The notes under the pieces are model-generated. The model was not told where the DNA came from and ran no database searches. It saw nothing but the letters and a program-made list of their open reading frames with translations. 64,000 nt of DNA from Glandiceps talaboti (Eukaryota; Hemichordata; Enteropneusta; Spengelidae): NCBI RefSeq assembly GCF_964340395.1, contig NC_135569.1, positions 4,755,540 to 4,819,539 on the forward strand, read 5' to 3'. This document shows, piece by piece, positions 52,191 to 64,000 of the stretch (the stretch's first letter is position 1; every line of letters begins with the position of its first letter). The position numbers and the translations under genes are program-made.

Positions 52191-54159
52191 TATTTTAATC
52201 CTGATCCAGCTAGGTCCTTTATTTTAAGGACAAGTATTTATGCGGATTCAATTGTATTTTGTGAAAAGTTGTGTTATAAACATTCAGTGATCGTAAATTT
52301 ATGTAAAGAGCAAGCCAGTCACAATGTATATACACAGTTCTGTTCCTAATCGACTAATACGTGACAGTACCGTGTGTTGTTTAACTTACAAAGAGTTTGT
52401 TTAATGGTTAAGTAGGTGTATCGTTATCAAAAGAGTCCGTCAGTGTATCGTAAATGTGGAGGCGTTGTTGACTTAGGTAAAAATGCTGAATCAGTGACGC
52501 AAATCACGTAAATGTGCAGTTATTAAAAATTGACGATGACCGGTCACTGCACACTGCTGGCTATATATCACATCGAGTTGACTATCGGACAATTGGTAGT
52601 TATAGGGAGAGGTTGAAGGTGCTGATAGAGTCAAACAGTAGTATATCAACGCATTAACTATTAAAATCACTCCCTAGGAGAAATAAGGTAACTGAAGTTG
52701 AATCAAGTTTTAACTTGAGCAGAATATCGTTACAGAATTGCAACTCGGTTTAAAGTTGGAGTCAATGAAATGAAATACTACTGTTTAGAAAATTACATGC
52801 GACTGTCGTTAATAAAGTTGTAAAGATCTTGCTATGTACGATTTTTAAAAAAAATTAACATCAGATTTGAGTATTACTATCGCATTAATATTATAGTCCA
52901 CTGTCTTCTGGCACAAGGCTACAGTGGTAAAACGAAAAGTTTGCAACTGGACAGGCTGTTTTCTGACAGTGAAAAATTTAAAACTTTTATAGTTCACGGA
53001 TTGCATATCGAATTCATTTGTACTTCAGTTACTCTAAATATGAAAGTTGCAATCAAATGGGCTTAGATATGTTATAATATCACTTAATGGAAGTAAAAAC
53101 GCTTCAATAGAAGTATACTAAAAATAAGAAACAGCGAAAATATCGATACACCAAACGACAACTTTTTAGTATGTGTCTATTTTGTTATTTTGGCTCTACC
53201 TTCGTAAAAACACCTTAATTGTACGGAAGCGTCTGTTTTCTAGTCGTTTTACTACTCACTAGTATACTAGTACATACAAATTAATTTTTCTACAATTGAG
53301 TTGGAAAAAAACGAACACTTCCGTGCCTTGAGTTGGAGACCCCCCATTTATTCCTTTTAGGCAAAAAGTATAAACCACCCATAAAAACAGTTACCTCCTC
53401 ACACTACAGTGGTGTTTGCATTTTAAGAAATATGAATTGTTAAAATCATTAAACTTACCTTATAAATATATCTTTATCGGAACTGCCGTTGTAGTAATCC
53501 AGTGTTGAAGAGGGATACTGGACTTATAGCGAATTTTTCCGGGGAAAGAGACATTTCTATAAAGCGGCAAACTTTACACTGCCTACTTGTAAATGAAACG
53601 TTGCATACAATTCCCTCCAATATCAACTAATCTGCCCCCTGGATCTTGTCGTTTGTTACAACATGTTAGCGTCTGTTGTGGGTTTGGAGCAGCATGTTCT
53701 AACCTGAAGTCAGGCCATTAAAATTTAATATCATGGTTTAAAGTATGTGTCTTGTTCGTTTACTGTAAGTTAGCAATATTCGACTTTGACCCTATTTGAT
53801 TTTCAACTTCCTTGTACAGAGAAGGATGTTTCCAGGTGAAATATGCTAATATACCAGTAGTCCTAGAATTATTTTTTTTCGTCATTCAGACACACAGTAC
53901 GTTGATGAAAGTCTACGAAGCTTTATACTATATTGTGTGAACAAGTACACGCTTTTATCACGTGATCCTCATTCAGAGTTTGAAGAGTCTACATGTCACA
54001 GTGCAAAAGTCAGACTGTTGAACAATGTTAAACCCGGACGGAGTTTCTTGTTTATGTTGTTATCTCTGTCAGAATTAATTAACCAAACAACCCCAATGCT
54101 CTAACCATTGCTGCAGTCAGTCGTGGAGATATAGTGGGAAACTAGTACTCGTAGTTTAT

Positions 54160-54256
54160 AAGGTATGTCGTAACGGGGCGCCCCCACACATCGGTCAACC
54201 CCTTCCATGGGTGAGAGGAGGGTGGAACGATACGACGTATCTTGCGGTCTATAGTA
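54160..54256. repeat. GCGCCCTC foldback repeat, copy 3
   Basis: AAGGTATGTCGTAACGGGGC...CACACATCGGTCAACC...ACGACGTATCTTGCGGTC, intergenic. Confidence 0.6.
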
Positions 54257-54591
54257 CTAGTAGTTTACATCACAATGTTGTTATTGGTCTTACGATGGAA
54301 AATATAAGGAAAAAAGGAGGAAAGGACAGGGAGAAAGAGGAAGGAGATAGAAGACGGCAAAAGGGAGATGGATAAAGTGGGGGGGAGGATGAACACATAA
54401 GGGACCATCAAAACGTACATGTGTAACTTTAAGGGGTACAAAGGCGAAGATTATTATTCTTCTTCGTCATAGCTATATTTTTGTACGCGGAAGAGACCCC
54501 CACAAATTATGTCCACTGCTGTTGTATCGTGCAACTTCTTTGAAATAGAATTGTAAAGATGGTTGATATAGCTTAGACGAGGCCTCGCGTA

Positions 54592-54750
54592 CACAGATGT
54601 GATGCATTATGGGAAGCAATCAAAGTTAGGAGCTCCAAATTGCTTTAACTATTACAAACTGTAGAGTTCTGGCTGAACAATGTAAGGTATTGTTGAGGTG
54701 TGGAGCACCTAACTTTGTTTATTTCCCAGAATGCCTCGCATCCAATGTAT
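54592..54750. mobile_element. Foldback MITE
   Basis: Inverted arms of about 38 bp: GCATTATGGGAAGCAATCAA...GGAGCTCCA on the left, TGGAGCACCTAACTTTG...CCCAGAATGCCTCGC on the right. The interior is about 70 bp. Confidence 0.65.
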
Positions 54751-56683
54751 AGATGGCCTCTTCTGACACAAGACTTGTCAATTCTTTACTGTAGAGAGGT
54801 CACGCAATGCAGGGTTTGAAGAAATTACTTTTTTGTTGTAATAACTTTAAAGCTAAAATGAAATCAGCCGTAACACTTGTGTTCACCTGTTACTCTTGGA
54901 AGCAACTTTAGAAAAACAACTTCCCGTGATTCTGTATTAACATAGTTGAATCAGATTGAGTCATTTGTTTCAAAGTGTTCCGGTTTTTTTTAGTATTATA
55001 AAATTATATAGTAGTTTATGGTTATCGTATATGATTTATTGATATGATATTTATTTAATGATAACATTCTGGTAACTTTTTTTTTTATTTTAGATTAAAT
55101 TGAAAGTGTTGCTTATGTTTGTTAGGCTAGTAGTTTTATCAATGAAATAAACCCTTCTACTGCTGCTTTCATGGCTGGTCACGTGACCTTCACCATACTT
55201 TAGCTGCGAGAATTTTGCTATCACTGTGTGCAGCGGAAAGGGGAAAGGTGTGAAGGTGTGTCTTATATATGTAAATTGAAAATAAAATGAATAAATAAAT
55301 ATTACATACCTAAATTGTTGTTAGTTGAATTATTGGGGTATCTTGTGAGATTAAAGAAATTGGTGATTTGCATAGTGATTCTCCAGTAAATAGACTATTA
55401 GATCGCTAACTAACAGTACTCCCTCTCCTTCCTGTCCCCTACTCATCACCTCCCTATTTCGTATCTGAGTTCAAAAGAAATTGCATTTGTCCGAGAGTAC
55501 TATGATATGTTTGCGTACAATTTGAAATACGTCAGTTTAACTGGCTAATAATCCAACATCAATGATTGGTATATATACGCAGTCCTTCGTATGTGTAATG
55601 ATGCACTTCCAAAGTAAGCATAGTTATTGTTCGCGGGTTAAAGAATTCTTCATAATAACTTCATCGTTTAGTCAGGTATTTATTTTGGGTACGAAAAATG
55701 GGGTTGCTTTATCATTCGAAAATTTGAGAGAAATGTTGTTTCAGCTTAGTAATTAGTTACGTATATACAATCATAGTTTGTACGCTAGCAATAAAGACAC
55801 AGTCGTGGTCGAGTGGTTAGCTAGCTGTTTTAAACCGCCCGAGGCCGGTTTGGTGTACAAAGGTTGTTGGACAGTTTGACCATGCCTAATAATACAGCTT
55901 TATTTCTCGGCTATTCTCGGCTACTTTTGAATATTATAACACTTGGTGACCATATAAAGACAATTTCTTGAATTATTTGAACTAAAGATTACGGTATTAA
56001 TTAGTCTTTTGATAAAAAATTTCATAGTTTCAAAGAACATGACTGTACGGCTCCACAGATTGGAATTTTCGATTTATCGAGTTGAGGCCAATAGAGCAAT
56101 ATGAATATGCATACACCTCGCTACTATCTATAACATCACAAATGATTATTTACCTAATTCTCTGCTGATTTTGAATACGCCATGATCTTCTGTGTCATCA
56201 ATATATATTCAAAGCTTATACGTCGAATTATGAACTCCAGTTACATTTTAATTTTATAATGTGTAACATCTACGTGAAAAAATAAAACTGTTAAACTGTC
56301 ATGGTTAATAGAACTTACACTTTATTTAGGAGAAAACTCGTTCAACAATAAGCAACGGTACCATACCGTATTTGGGAAGTCTCTGTGTGCGTCATTGGGC
56401 CATAACACGTACCACGAACTCAGTCACGAGGTATAACCTTCAGACCCGTAACGTTGGTTGCAATTCGTGTTTTGTATGTCAGACCGACAAGTTGTGTGTA
56501 TTGTATGTATCGTCTTCTACACTAGCAAAGATAGCTGAATTTGACTACTGTCGTTGGAATATCCCAGCAACTACGATTATTCTTCAGGTTTTTTTTTACC
56601 GTATGGCAGAAATGTTGCATGATGAACGCCCCAGTGAATCACGTAAGTAGAATATAAATAAGGTGAAATATCTCTCTATCCCC

Positions 56684-56685
<2 letters not shown>

Positions 56686-56716
<31 letters not shown>

Positions 56717-56735
56717 ATGTATGTATGTTTGTCTC
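56686..56735 (+). repeat. TGTC microsatellite
   Basis: CTGTCTGTCTGTC run changing to TATG units. The 54750-57150 spacer otherwise holds only short, unsupported open frames. Confidence 0.9.
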
Positions 56736-57149
56736 TCCCCTTCCCCCCTCTCGCTCTCCTAAAAGTAAACATTTGGGGAATCGAAGTACAGAACAACTAT
56801 GATTTTTTTTAAACCAACAAAATCAGTAACGTCAACTTTACTTAACTAAGTACGTGATACAAATGTAAGACACAGTGATAAATACATCAGTGTCAGATTT
56901 TGTTATATAAATTCGTACATACCCAGGAACATTGTCTACGTGCATTTTACTTCCTTATAAACACCATATATTGTGAGAACACAAGAAACGCCAAGTCATC
57001 AATATATTTGGACAGTGGTACCTTTAATATGTACGCATGCGTTCATTTCACATTGCGCGGACTTTAAAAAAAACCCAGCAATATATCACACATATACTAG
57101 TATCACAGATATATTGCTTTAGATAATGTATTTTTTATATTATTTCATG

Positions 57150-57300
57150 TCAAATAAAATACACTACACTACACTACACTACACTACACTACACTACACT
57201 ACACTACCCTACCCTACCCTACACTACACTACACTACACTACACTACACTACACTACACTACCCTACCCTACACTACACTATACTATACCACATTATACT
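57150..57300 (+). repeat. ACTAC pentanucleotide repeat
   Basis: Perfect CTACA units with CTACC variants in blocks; a TGAT-rich tract follows at 57435-57555. No gene from 57300 to 59100. Confidence 0.95.
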
Positions 57301-58779
57301 ATCACAGGTGCATGTAGCGTAGGATTATTGTCTTACTGAACACACTACAATATTTATATTTACAGTTATATCGTATTTCTTGGGTTACAATACCATATTT
57401 TCTAATTTTGTTGATAGTGCGTGTTGTGAAAAATAGTTTGATTGATTGATTGACAGATTGATTGATTGATTGACTTATTGGTTGAATGGTTGATTCATTT
57501 GTTGGTTGTATGATTGATCGACTAATCGATTAATTAAATGATTGATTGATTGAGTCTGGAAGTCTGGAAGGTTTAGATTTAACCAAAGTCTCCCATCGCT
57601 CCATTCAAACTTGTCCAATTTCTTACTTTAATTGCTATTCTTAGTATTGTAAAAGACTATTAGATTTGCCATGGTAATATGTCTATTTTCTCAATTATTT
57701 TAGTCATTGCTTTGTATGTAAATATAGTTCATAGGATCTGTGGTCCAATTCTTCAATCTTTGGAATATAATTGTATTCAAAGATATCCCTCAGTGTATGG
57801 CCACAAAATATTTTCCATCGATAAAACTAGTCAAATTTATGATATAAGTTTTACACAGGTTGTATTTGATTATCAAACCACAAAACTGCATTCGTATACT
57901 CTACAACGATTACCACATGACTAGCTGGTCTGAGATGTGAGGTTGTAACCTTACATAGTTTCTGAACTGCCGTCAAGTAAATGTATCCTACACATGCATG
58001 TAATACAATGTGGGATTGACAAAGCGTTAATTTACAATAGCTTTCCATGTGATGTGTACGTGGTGGTATGTGCATGATGTGGGTGTATATCAGTAACTGT
58101 TTACACTTGCATAAACATATATACATTGACTGGTTCACAAATACTATGGTTCTATTTTCAGTGTTTAAAAATTGATGATGAAAGTTTCTTAAAATAGTCT
58201 TATGAAAAGAACTACACATTAATTATTGTATGTTCAATTTCATTTAATTTCTATTTGAATATCTGAAATCATTTTACGTAATTTATCCAGCTTTTCAGGA
58301 TAAACACTATTTGATAGGTTTTAGTTGCCAAATCCATTTGTTTATTACTTTGTTGATCATGAGTGCACGTGCCTCCACCATGAATGACTTGGCGAATGGA
58401 ATAACCGTGAACAGATTCCAGATTTTTATGGATTAGTAGCATTTCACTCGTCAGAAAGAAATAATGACATGATGTATAATGATGTTTAATTAGTAATAGA
58501 CAATATCAAACTCCTATTTAAAATGTTTATTTCGTGGGTCGTCGGGGGACATTCACCTTGCACATTCCAGTGAAGTGGGACATTGTTTGTGAATGAAGAT
58601 CAATGAACTATATAGTTTACATACCGTCTGACCATTGTTAGTACAGCCTGATACCGAGGTGTACGGTCACCACACCCTACGATGACGTCTTGGGTCATTG
58701 TTTATAACTTGTGATAATATAGGTCACTAAATTCAACATTGGTTTACTATGTTTTATTTTTTATAAACTCATACATATA

Positions 58780-58990
58780 AAATAAAGGCAATTTTGCCTT
58801 TCCCTTCACTTCCGTGAAAACACTCAGTAATTACATTAAAAGTAAACATAGTGATAAAATCTCCAATACGTTTAGAATGGTCTTATTTGCTAAATGCTCC
58901 CATGAAAAAAAAAATCATAACATAAACGCAATTTTGCCTTTCCTTTCTGAATCACTTCCTTAATGACACTCAATAAACTTAACCACATTA
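58780..58990 (+). repeat. Duplicated 130-bp block
   Basis: GCAATTTTGCCTTTCC and CACTTCC.T.A..ACACTCA occur twice about 140 bp apart, upstream of the second TNFR gene. Confidence 0.55.
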
Positions 58991-59112
58991 ACAACAAAAA
59001 ATACTCCCATGAAACAAACTTCCAAGAGGAGAGGTCTCTCTCCAACGTCCATACTTCAGAATTGCATTTTTCCCATTGTCTTCATTAAACTGAACATTTT
59101 CACACGTATTCC

Positions 59113-62100
59113 ATGCACCGCAGAACAAAGGACGTAAACGTGCATCCTGTTTTAGAATGTGTACCTGCCATTTTGGTTATGACCACTCCATTAACACTAT
59201 ACAGTGCATAATTCCGAAATACGATATTTTGGATCGTAACACTAATATTATTTCTGCACTATCTCAGATACGACCTCGTTTATTTATGTTATTATTTTTA
59301 GGTTTTTGCCTTGGTTTTCCTCCTATGCGTGCCTCACTTCGCAATGAACTTGGCTGAATCGGAGTCTGTGATATGTCGGACTGGTGAAGAACACGGTCAT
59401 ACCCAGATGATTTATAATGGACGTTGCTGTGACAGCTGCCCCCCGGGTGAGTGTTACAAACATGATCCGGCGATAATCATGTACCAAATGCTGGTCATAA
59501 TTTTCATAAATTCTGTCCAAACTAAGATTCATAGTAAAATAAATAAGTTTATCAATCACAAGGGCCTAGAGGCTGCGGAGCTTCTTCAGGCTGTGGAGTG
59601 TGGACTTCAGAAACCTGATGTTCCTTCTCGGTTTCCGTAATTTATGTTCATTCTGTTATGTTCTCGTGTTTGGACAGTGTACCCATGAAATGAAACGAAT
59701 CGTATAAATGCACTGGGTTTAATTAAATAATAGCAAATAGACATACCCGCTCAGGCTTCACATAGAATAATTCTAAATAACTTTTAAAGATTTAAAAAAA
59801 ATCACAAGGAAATATTGGAATATTTATGAAGGCTACGAGCGTGGTTGTTATGTTTACCACATGATGGAAAATAGTAAATCGCAGCCGACTTTTGAACATT
59901 TATGTTGATGCATAGATACATGATTATTATAGGAATAACGTCTTCATTTTTCTTGATCTCTGGCTTGCATTGTATAATTTGACACTGTGACGTCACTTCG
60001 TCATGTTTTCGGTCTAGGGTTCTACATGACCAGACCTTGCAAAGTCGGACAACCAGACAGTACGAAGTGTGGACGATGTAGCTTCGACACGTACACGGCT
60101 GGAAGAAATCTTCGCCATAACTGCATCCCACAGCCACGGTGTAACCCAAAGCGAGAACAGATCAAACGTCCGGGTTCAATTGCTAATGTGGAAACGTGTG
60201 AGTGCAAGGATGGGTACTATAAATCAGCTTCCGACCTGTGTCTACCTTGGACAAAATGTGATGTGGGATGGGGTGTTATTCAGCAAGGTAAGAAACAAAA
60301 TTTATCCCGAAGTGTCAATTTTTACTTACACTGTGATTTTTAATGGTACTGGAATTCAGTGTGCATTTATTTGTAATTCTCACTCGTTTATTCAGTTATC
60401 TATTTATCTTTGTTTAATTAATTAATTAATTAATTGTTTGGTTATTTAATTAAATAATCAATCAATTAATTAATTAATTATTTAAGTAAATAACCAAACA
60501 ATTAATTAATTAATTATTATCATTATTGATTAATTAATTAATTAATATAAAATTTATGTATTAATTAATTAATTTAAAAAGCATATGTCCGTGTCCATTT
60601 ATTTACTTATTTATTTAATTAATTTGCACATTAAGTAATAAACAGGTAAATACATGTAGATTGTAAGATACAGTCGTGTTGTATAGCATGACACGACTAA
60701 TATCGTATCTTTACAGACTACATTGTACTAATATGTTTTTACTTTCTCTAAACACAGGAAACTCAACCCACAATGTTGTTTGCGAGAAATGTCCAGTTGG
60801 AACCTTCTCAGACCAAGAATCGATGGTGCGGGCATGTTTTCAACACACAAGGCAAGTCTAATAGTAATTCTCCCGTGCAAAATTGTCTGCAAATTACACC
60901 GTTGTAACATATTATGTATTAAAGGAAAAGTTCAGTCAGACATATTTCTGTCTTTAGTACACTTGTATTGATTACTCCTGTCAACTTAAAGGAAAAGTCC
61001 AGACAGACTTATTTCTGCCTTTAGTACACTTGTATTGATTACTGCTATCAAACCCTAATTTCTTTAATTTCTGCATTTGCAAAGACTAAAAGATCAGTAG
61101 TTAACTTATTATGCATTCATCATAAGCCAGGCATGATTTCCCAGATTATCGATAAACATATTCAATTTTTTCGTCCCTTTTTTAGTTGTGAAGAGAACGG
61201 TCTAAACACTTTGAAGACGGGGAGTGATAGAGCGGATGCTGTCTGCAGTACTTCTCCCAAGCCACGAGACGAACCCAACGCAACTGGTAATTACCGACTC
61301 AAATTTAATTAAATTGTTTTCTTGCCACCTGTTAGATTTTTTACTTACCTCCTGTCATGTAAGAAAGGGTGACGTTAGGCTTCCTTGTGTACACTGGAAT
61401 TCGTATGCGTGTGAACGCTACAATTTACAACGGCCCCGTCTTGGTTCATGGCAGGCTTCTCCGTCAAGAATCTCATTGCCAGCTATCGCACGCACACGAT
61501 CAAGTTTTTAATTCCGAAAATGCTTGTCAATAATCACGTGACTCCATTAACACCTGGCGAAAACATTCAGTCCCCTGAAGAAGTCAATCGAGTCTAGACA
61601 AAATAATTGGACAAGGTAACATTTCCCGCTTGTGATACAGTATACAAATGTCGACTGGCCGTGAGGGCAATAGCATACGTCTGTTCACCGCGAGGGCCTG
61701 TCGATCACCTCAACATCAACCTATTTCCCGAGGGCGAAGCCCAAGGGAAATAGGTTGATGTTGATGTGATCGACAGGCCTGAGGGGGAACTGACGTATGC
61801 TATTGCCCGAACAAGAGGCCAGTCGACATTTGTTTTATAACACATCTCATTCATACTATTATAATAAACCTGACACTACAGACACATTATATACGATTAA
61901 ATTTGAACAATTGAATAAACAACAAGTCAAAACAGTTATAAATTTAATAAATACTATCTGGATCTAATACCTCATTTGAAGATTTAAAATCTCTGTCGTT
62001 GACAATATCTACATTGTACAATTTCTGGAAGTGTCACTGAAGTCCGTACCTGATTGAAACCATTGACTTCTTGGCGTACAATTCCCCATCACAGCGTCGA

Positions 62101-62954
62101 ACTCCTGCATAAAAATTACGTAGCGTACACAGTTCTGTAGGATTATCCTCCACAGGCAATACCGTTCCTACTTCCACACAGTATTTTTCTAAAATACTCA
62201 CAGCATTTTTGATAACACACTTTGTGCGCTTAGCATCTTTGTGTGACACCAGTTCTGCAAGATCTTCTTCAGACACTTTCCAAAAACGTGAATTATCGTT
62301 TGCCGCCATGGCCATTGACCCGTCTGAATACTGTATTTGTCGTCTGCAAGGAAGACGCTCACGCATGCGCAATGGGCGGGCAATAGTCCACTCGACTTTT
62401 CATTCATGGAACTATTGCCCTATGGGGCAATAGATCGTCATTTCCCGGGCAACAGTATTCAAATTACGCATACCATGTGACAGGGCATTGACCAATCGCA
62501 ACACGACTCAAGCAGATGATGTGTTATAATAACCTTTATTTGTATTATCATGAAATAAATCTGATGGAATCTCTTGGGATATGTTGATGAAATGATTGTA
62601 CAAATTATTGATATGCATATTATTTCTGAGTTTTGGTAAAAATTCAGACTTCGAAACTACATACTAAAGAGAATATCCTCTTACAATAACAGCTTGGATT
62701 TCGATAGTTGTGTCAAACGCCATTGCCATGGTGTTAGTTTTTGCACTGCACTGCACTGCACTGCAATATTTAATTTGGACTAATTCTGTTGTGATTATCT
62801 AGGTAATGGCGGAGTATCGAATGGAACTGCAAAAAGAAACAAAGATAAAGGAAATATAGACCTAGAGGAGAGCGGAAGTAATAATAACCAACCAATACAT
62901 GAACTTATCATCATTTGTGTATCCGTTGCTTTAATAGGAACGATAACAACATAG
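59113..62954 (+). CDS. TNF-receptor-like paralogue ending right after its hydrophobic segment
   Basis: Exons: 59302-59446, 60018-60287, 60758-60851, 61186-61286, 62803-62954, with a tentative first exon 59113-59133 (MHRRTKD, weak donor GACGTAAAC). Exon phases (0,1,1,2,1) match the upstream TNFR gene. Exon 2 gives a hydrophobic leader (VFALVFLLCVPHFA) and the first CRD (ending CDSCPPG). Exon 3 has CGRCSFDTYTAG and CKDGYYKSASDLC, exon 4 GNSTHNVVCEKCPVGTFS, and exon 5 SCEENGLNTLKTGSDRADAVC. The last exon has a linker, then a short hydrophobic run (LIIICVSVALIG) and TAG, so no cytoplasmic domain follows. Intron 4 (after exon 4) uses a GC donor (CAAG|GCAAGT), supported by the resulting CRD spacing. 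This could be a GPI-anchored or tail-less decoy receptor. The start is uncertain. Confidence 0.75.
60410..60575 (+). repeat. TTAA/ATTA tract
   Basis: Long runs of TTAATTAA with embedded inverted copies of TTATTTAA.TAAATAACCA in TNFR-2 intron 3. Confidence 0.9.
60922..61055 (+). repeat. 67-bp tandem repeat, second locus
   Basis: Two units matching the 6.9-kb array (TTAAAGGAAAAGTTCAGTCA, ACACTTGTATTGATTACT). In intron 4 of the second TNFR gene. Confidence 0.75.
61647..61832. repeat. Large near-perfect palindrome in TNFR intron 5
   Basis: Arms of about 85 bp face each other around GGGCGAAGCCC near 61732-61742. The left arm begins AAATGTCGACTGGCC and the right arm ends GGCCAGTCGACATTT. Both arms contain GGGCAATAGCATACGTC-like sequence, which recurs as GGGCAATAG at 62390-62435, so palindrome and flanking element are probably related. 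It could form a long hairpin. Confidence 0.8.
61835..62529. mobile_element. Candidate DNA element carrying the DUF3504 fragment
   Basis: A 12-bp perfect inverted repeat (TTATAACACATC / GATGTGTTATAA) bounds about 695 bp that contains the DUF3504 ORF and a short palindrome around CTATTGCCCTATGGGGCAATAG near 62415. No clear target duplication was found. The element may extend left to include the large palindrome. Confidence 0.4.
62034..62372 (-). CDS. Crypton/DUF3504-type recombinase N-terminal fragment
   Basis: The frame reads MAMAANDNSRFWKVSEEDL, then ELVSHKDAKRTKCVIKNAV, ILEKYCVE, ELCTLRNFYAGVR and GELYAKKSMVSIRYGLQ before a stop. This matches the N-terminal helical domain of DUF3504 proteins (KCTD1/QRICH1/ZMYM-like, derived from Crypton tyrosine recombinases). 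The catalytic part is absent. It lies inside intron 5 of the second TNFR gene, on the opposite strand, between a 12-bp perfect inverted repeat (TTATAACACATC at 61835-61846 and its complement at 62518-62529), so it is probably transposon cargo. Confidence 0.6.
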   Translation of the reverse strand: MRMRERLPCRRQIQYSDGSMAMAANDNSRFWKVSEEDLAELVSHKDAKRTKCVIKNAVSILEKYCVEVGTVLPVEDNPTELCTLRNFYAGVRRCDGELYAKKSMVSIRYGLQ

Positions 62955-62965
62955 GTACGCCCATT

Positions 62966-62966
62966 G

Positions 62967-63030
<64 letters not shown>

Positions 63031-63045
63031 TCTCTCACTTTTAAG
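62966..63045 (+). repeat. TC microsatellite after the last TNFR-2 coding exon
   Basis: About 35-38 TC units, 12 bp past the TAG and the adjacent GT. Confidence 0.95.
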
Positions 63046-63333
63046 TTGAATTTCTTTGAGAGTACAGAAAGGACGTTTGCATTTCATATATATTCACATA
63101 GTATCTTATTGTACGGTTTGTTTGAAGAGATATCGAGTTAACACCACCCCAGTCGATATGTTTTCAGTTTTGACGATGATTTGACATATTTACCCGTAAA
63201 CATACAAGAGAATCGATTAGAGACTTATTTCAACCTCAGTCCAGTTGCATGACCGACTCAGACGACTGAGAATTGTGGCATTAGAGACTATTAAACTTGG
63301 TATTTCTGATTTAAATTTGATTTTAACTTTGCA

Positions 63334-63405
63334 GAGGATGTGGACAGAGACGACATGTCACGCCAGGATATAAATGATAGAAATAACCGTGAAACAGAAG
63401 ATTAA
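63334..63405 (+). other. Possible further exon of the second TNFR gene
   Basis: After a good acceptor (TTTAACTTTGCAG) a short open stretch encodes EDVDRDDMSRQDINDRN... and ends in TAA, if entered in phase 1. The preceding exon ends in an in-frame TAG next to a GT (62955), so as read the stretch would be 3' UTR. It could be the tail exon of an alternative transcript. Confidence 0.3.
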
Positions 63406-63599
63406 AAACAAGTTGTCGGTTTTCCTTTACCTGTAGAGTTGACATGAGCATGAATACACAAGAAGTACATGTAAACATAAATAATTGCAAGGTATTATAT
63501 TCGTATTAACCCAGAATTTCGAGATATGGATTCCATTTTACAATGGCTGCTGGACACGTGATTTCACGTCATAAATTTGCATATGCTCTACTAAACGAA

Positions 63600-63800
63600 T
63601 AGCGTGTGGAGAATTTGCCGTGTGAAATTTGTTGGAGGCCAGGGTTTCAATCCCAGGTTTTCGCATTAGTGTTATCTCATCAGTGGAACCACAAGGGTGA
63701 CAATCATAGGAGCGGATCATTCTTTTGTTCTTTTTTTCTATGACTGCTAGACAACTGTTTTTCACAACTAAAATTCAAATCCTGGGCCTTTAAATGGTTA
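63600..63800 (+). repeat. Dispersed repeat paired with 31745-31880
   Basis: CCAGGGTTTCAATCCCAGG ... GTGTTATCTCATCAGTGGAA ... TTCTTTTGTTC. The rest of 63405-64000 shows no gene. Confidence 0.55.
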
Positions 63801-64000
63801 TCATGGACATACGATTTGTACTTTAATGTATTGACAGTTTTTGTTATCTTGCCAGTCATAAACAAAGTTATAAACTTTTATGAGTGAGTTTTACAAATAT
63901 CTTGATGTGTGTTTTTTAACAGTTTTTTCCATTTAAAAAATTACAATTTTACAAAATCTGTACTTTGTATTTTTCATTATTCCAATTTGAATAACAGTTT

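Noticed and set aside
55800-55860. tRNA-Ser-like A box (GTCGAGTGGTTAGC)
   Set aside because: No B box or acceptor-stem pairing; probably a SINE head remnant.
56372-56650. 92-codon open frame ending at a GTAAGT
   Set aside because: No hydrophobic leader or CRD, no recognisable family, no partner exon found; too weak to call a first exon for the second TNFR gene.

Overview
The window looks like nuclear DNA of a marine invertebrate. Genes have many introns with GT-AG splicing, a few kilobases apart, in AT-rich sequence full of short palindromic transposons, minisatellites and simple repeats. Two Deu-domain SINEs and the gene repertoire suggest an invertebrate deuterostome (hemichordate- or amphioxus-like), but a lophotrochozoan cannot be excluded and the species cannot be named.

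Layout. 1-2.3 kb: repeats only. 2.4-18.3 kb, minus strand: a complete 16-exon Dispatched gene (Hedgehog release transporter), 1362 codons by my exon joins, with a follistatin/Kazal module in the second extracellular loop. A probable 5' UTR exon and promoter lie near 20.5-20.9 kb. 21-25.7 kb: transposon-rich spacer. 25.8-32.4 kb (minus) and 32.9-38.6 kb (plus): two complete myeloid leukemia factor (MLF) paralogues, head to head across a 512-bp shared promoter. 41.8-43.5 kb (minus): a DEDDh 3'-5' exonuclease-like gene whose frame is broken. 44.6-45.5 kb: a compact DNA transposon with TAA target duplications, runs of G at both ends and an acidic SAP-like ORF. 46.4-51.4 kb (plus): a TNF-receptor-like gene, 369 codons, with signal peptide, cysteine-rich repeats, one membrane span and a cytoplasmic death-effector-like domain. 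51.5-59.1 kb: long spacer. 59.1-63.0 kb (plus): a second TNF-receptor-like gene with the same exon phases, which stops right after its hydrophobic segment; its intron 5 holds a large palindrome and a Crypton/DUF3504-type ORF fragment.

The joined exon lengths of Dispatched, both MLF genes and the first TNF receptor each give an intact frame, which is strong internal support for the models. The most unusual candidate is the TNF receptor carrying a DED-like rather than a DD-like tail, beside a tail-less paralogue, resembling a signalling receptor and decoy pair. The repeats include two independent tandem triplications that copied exon edges with their splice sites, a pearl-like Helitron candidate with an ACGG microsatellite, nested MITEs and three LINE 3' ends. 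No rRNA, CRISPR array, operon or convincing tRNA was seen.
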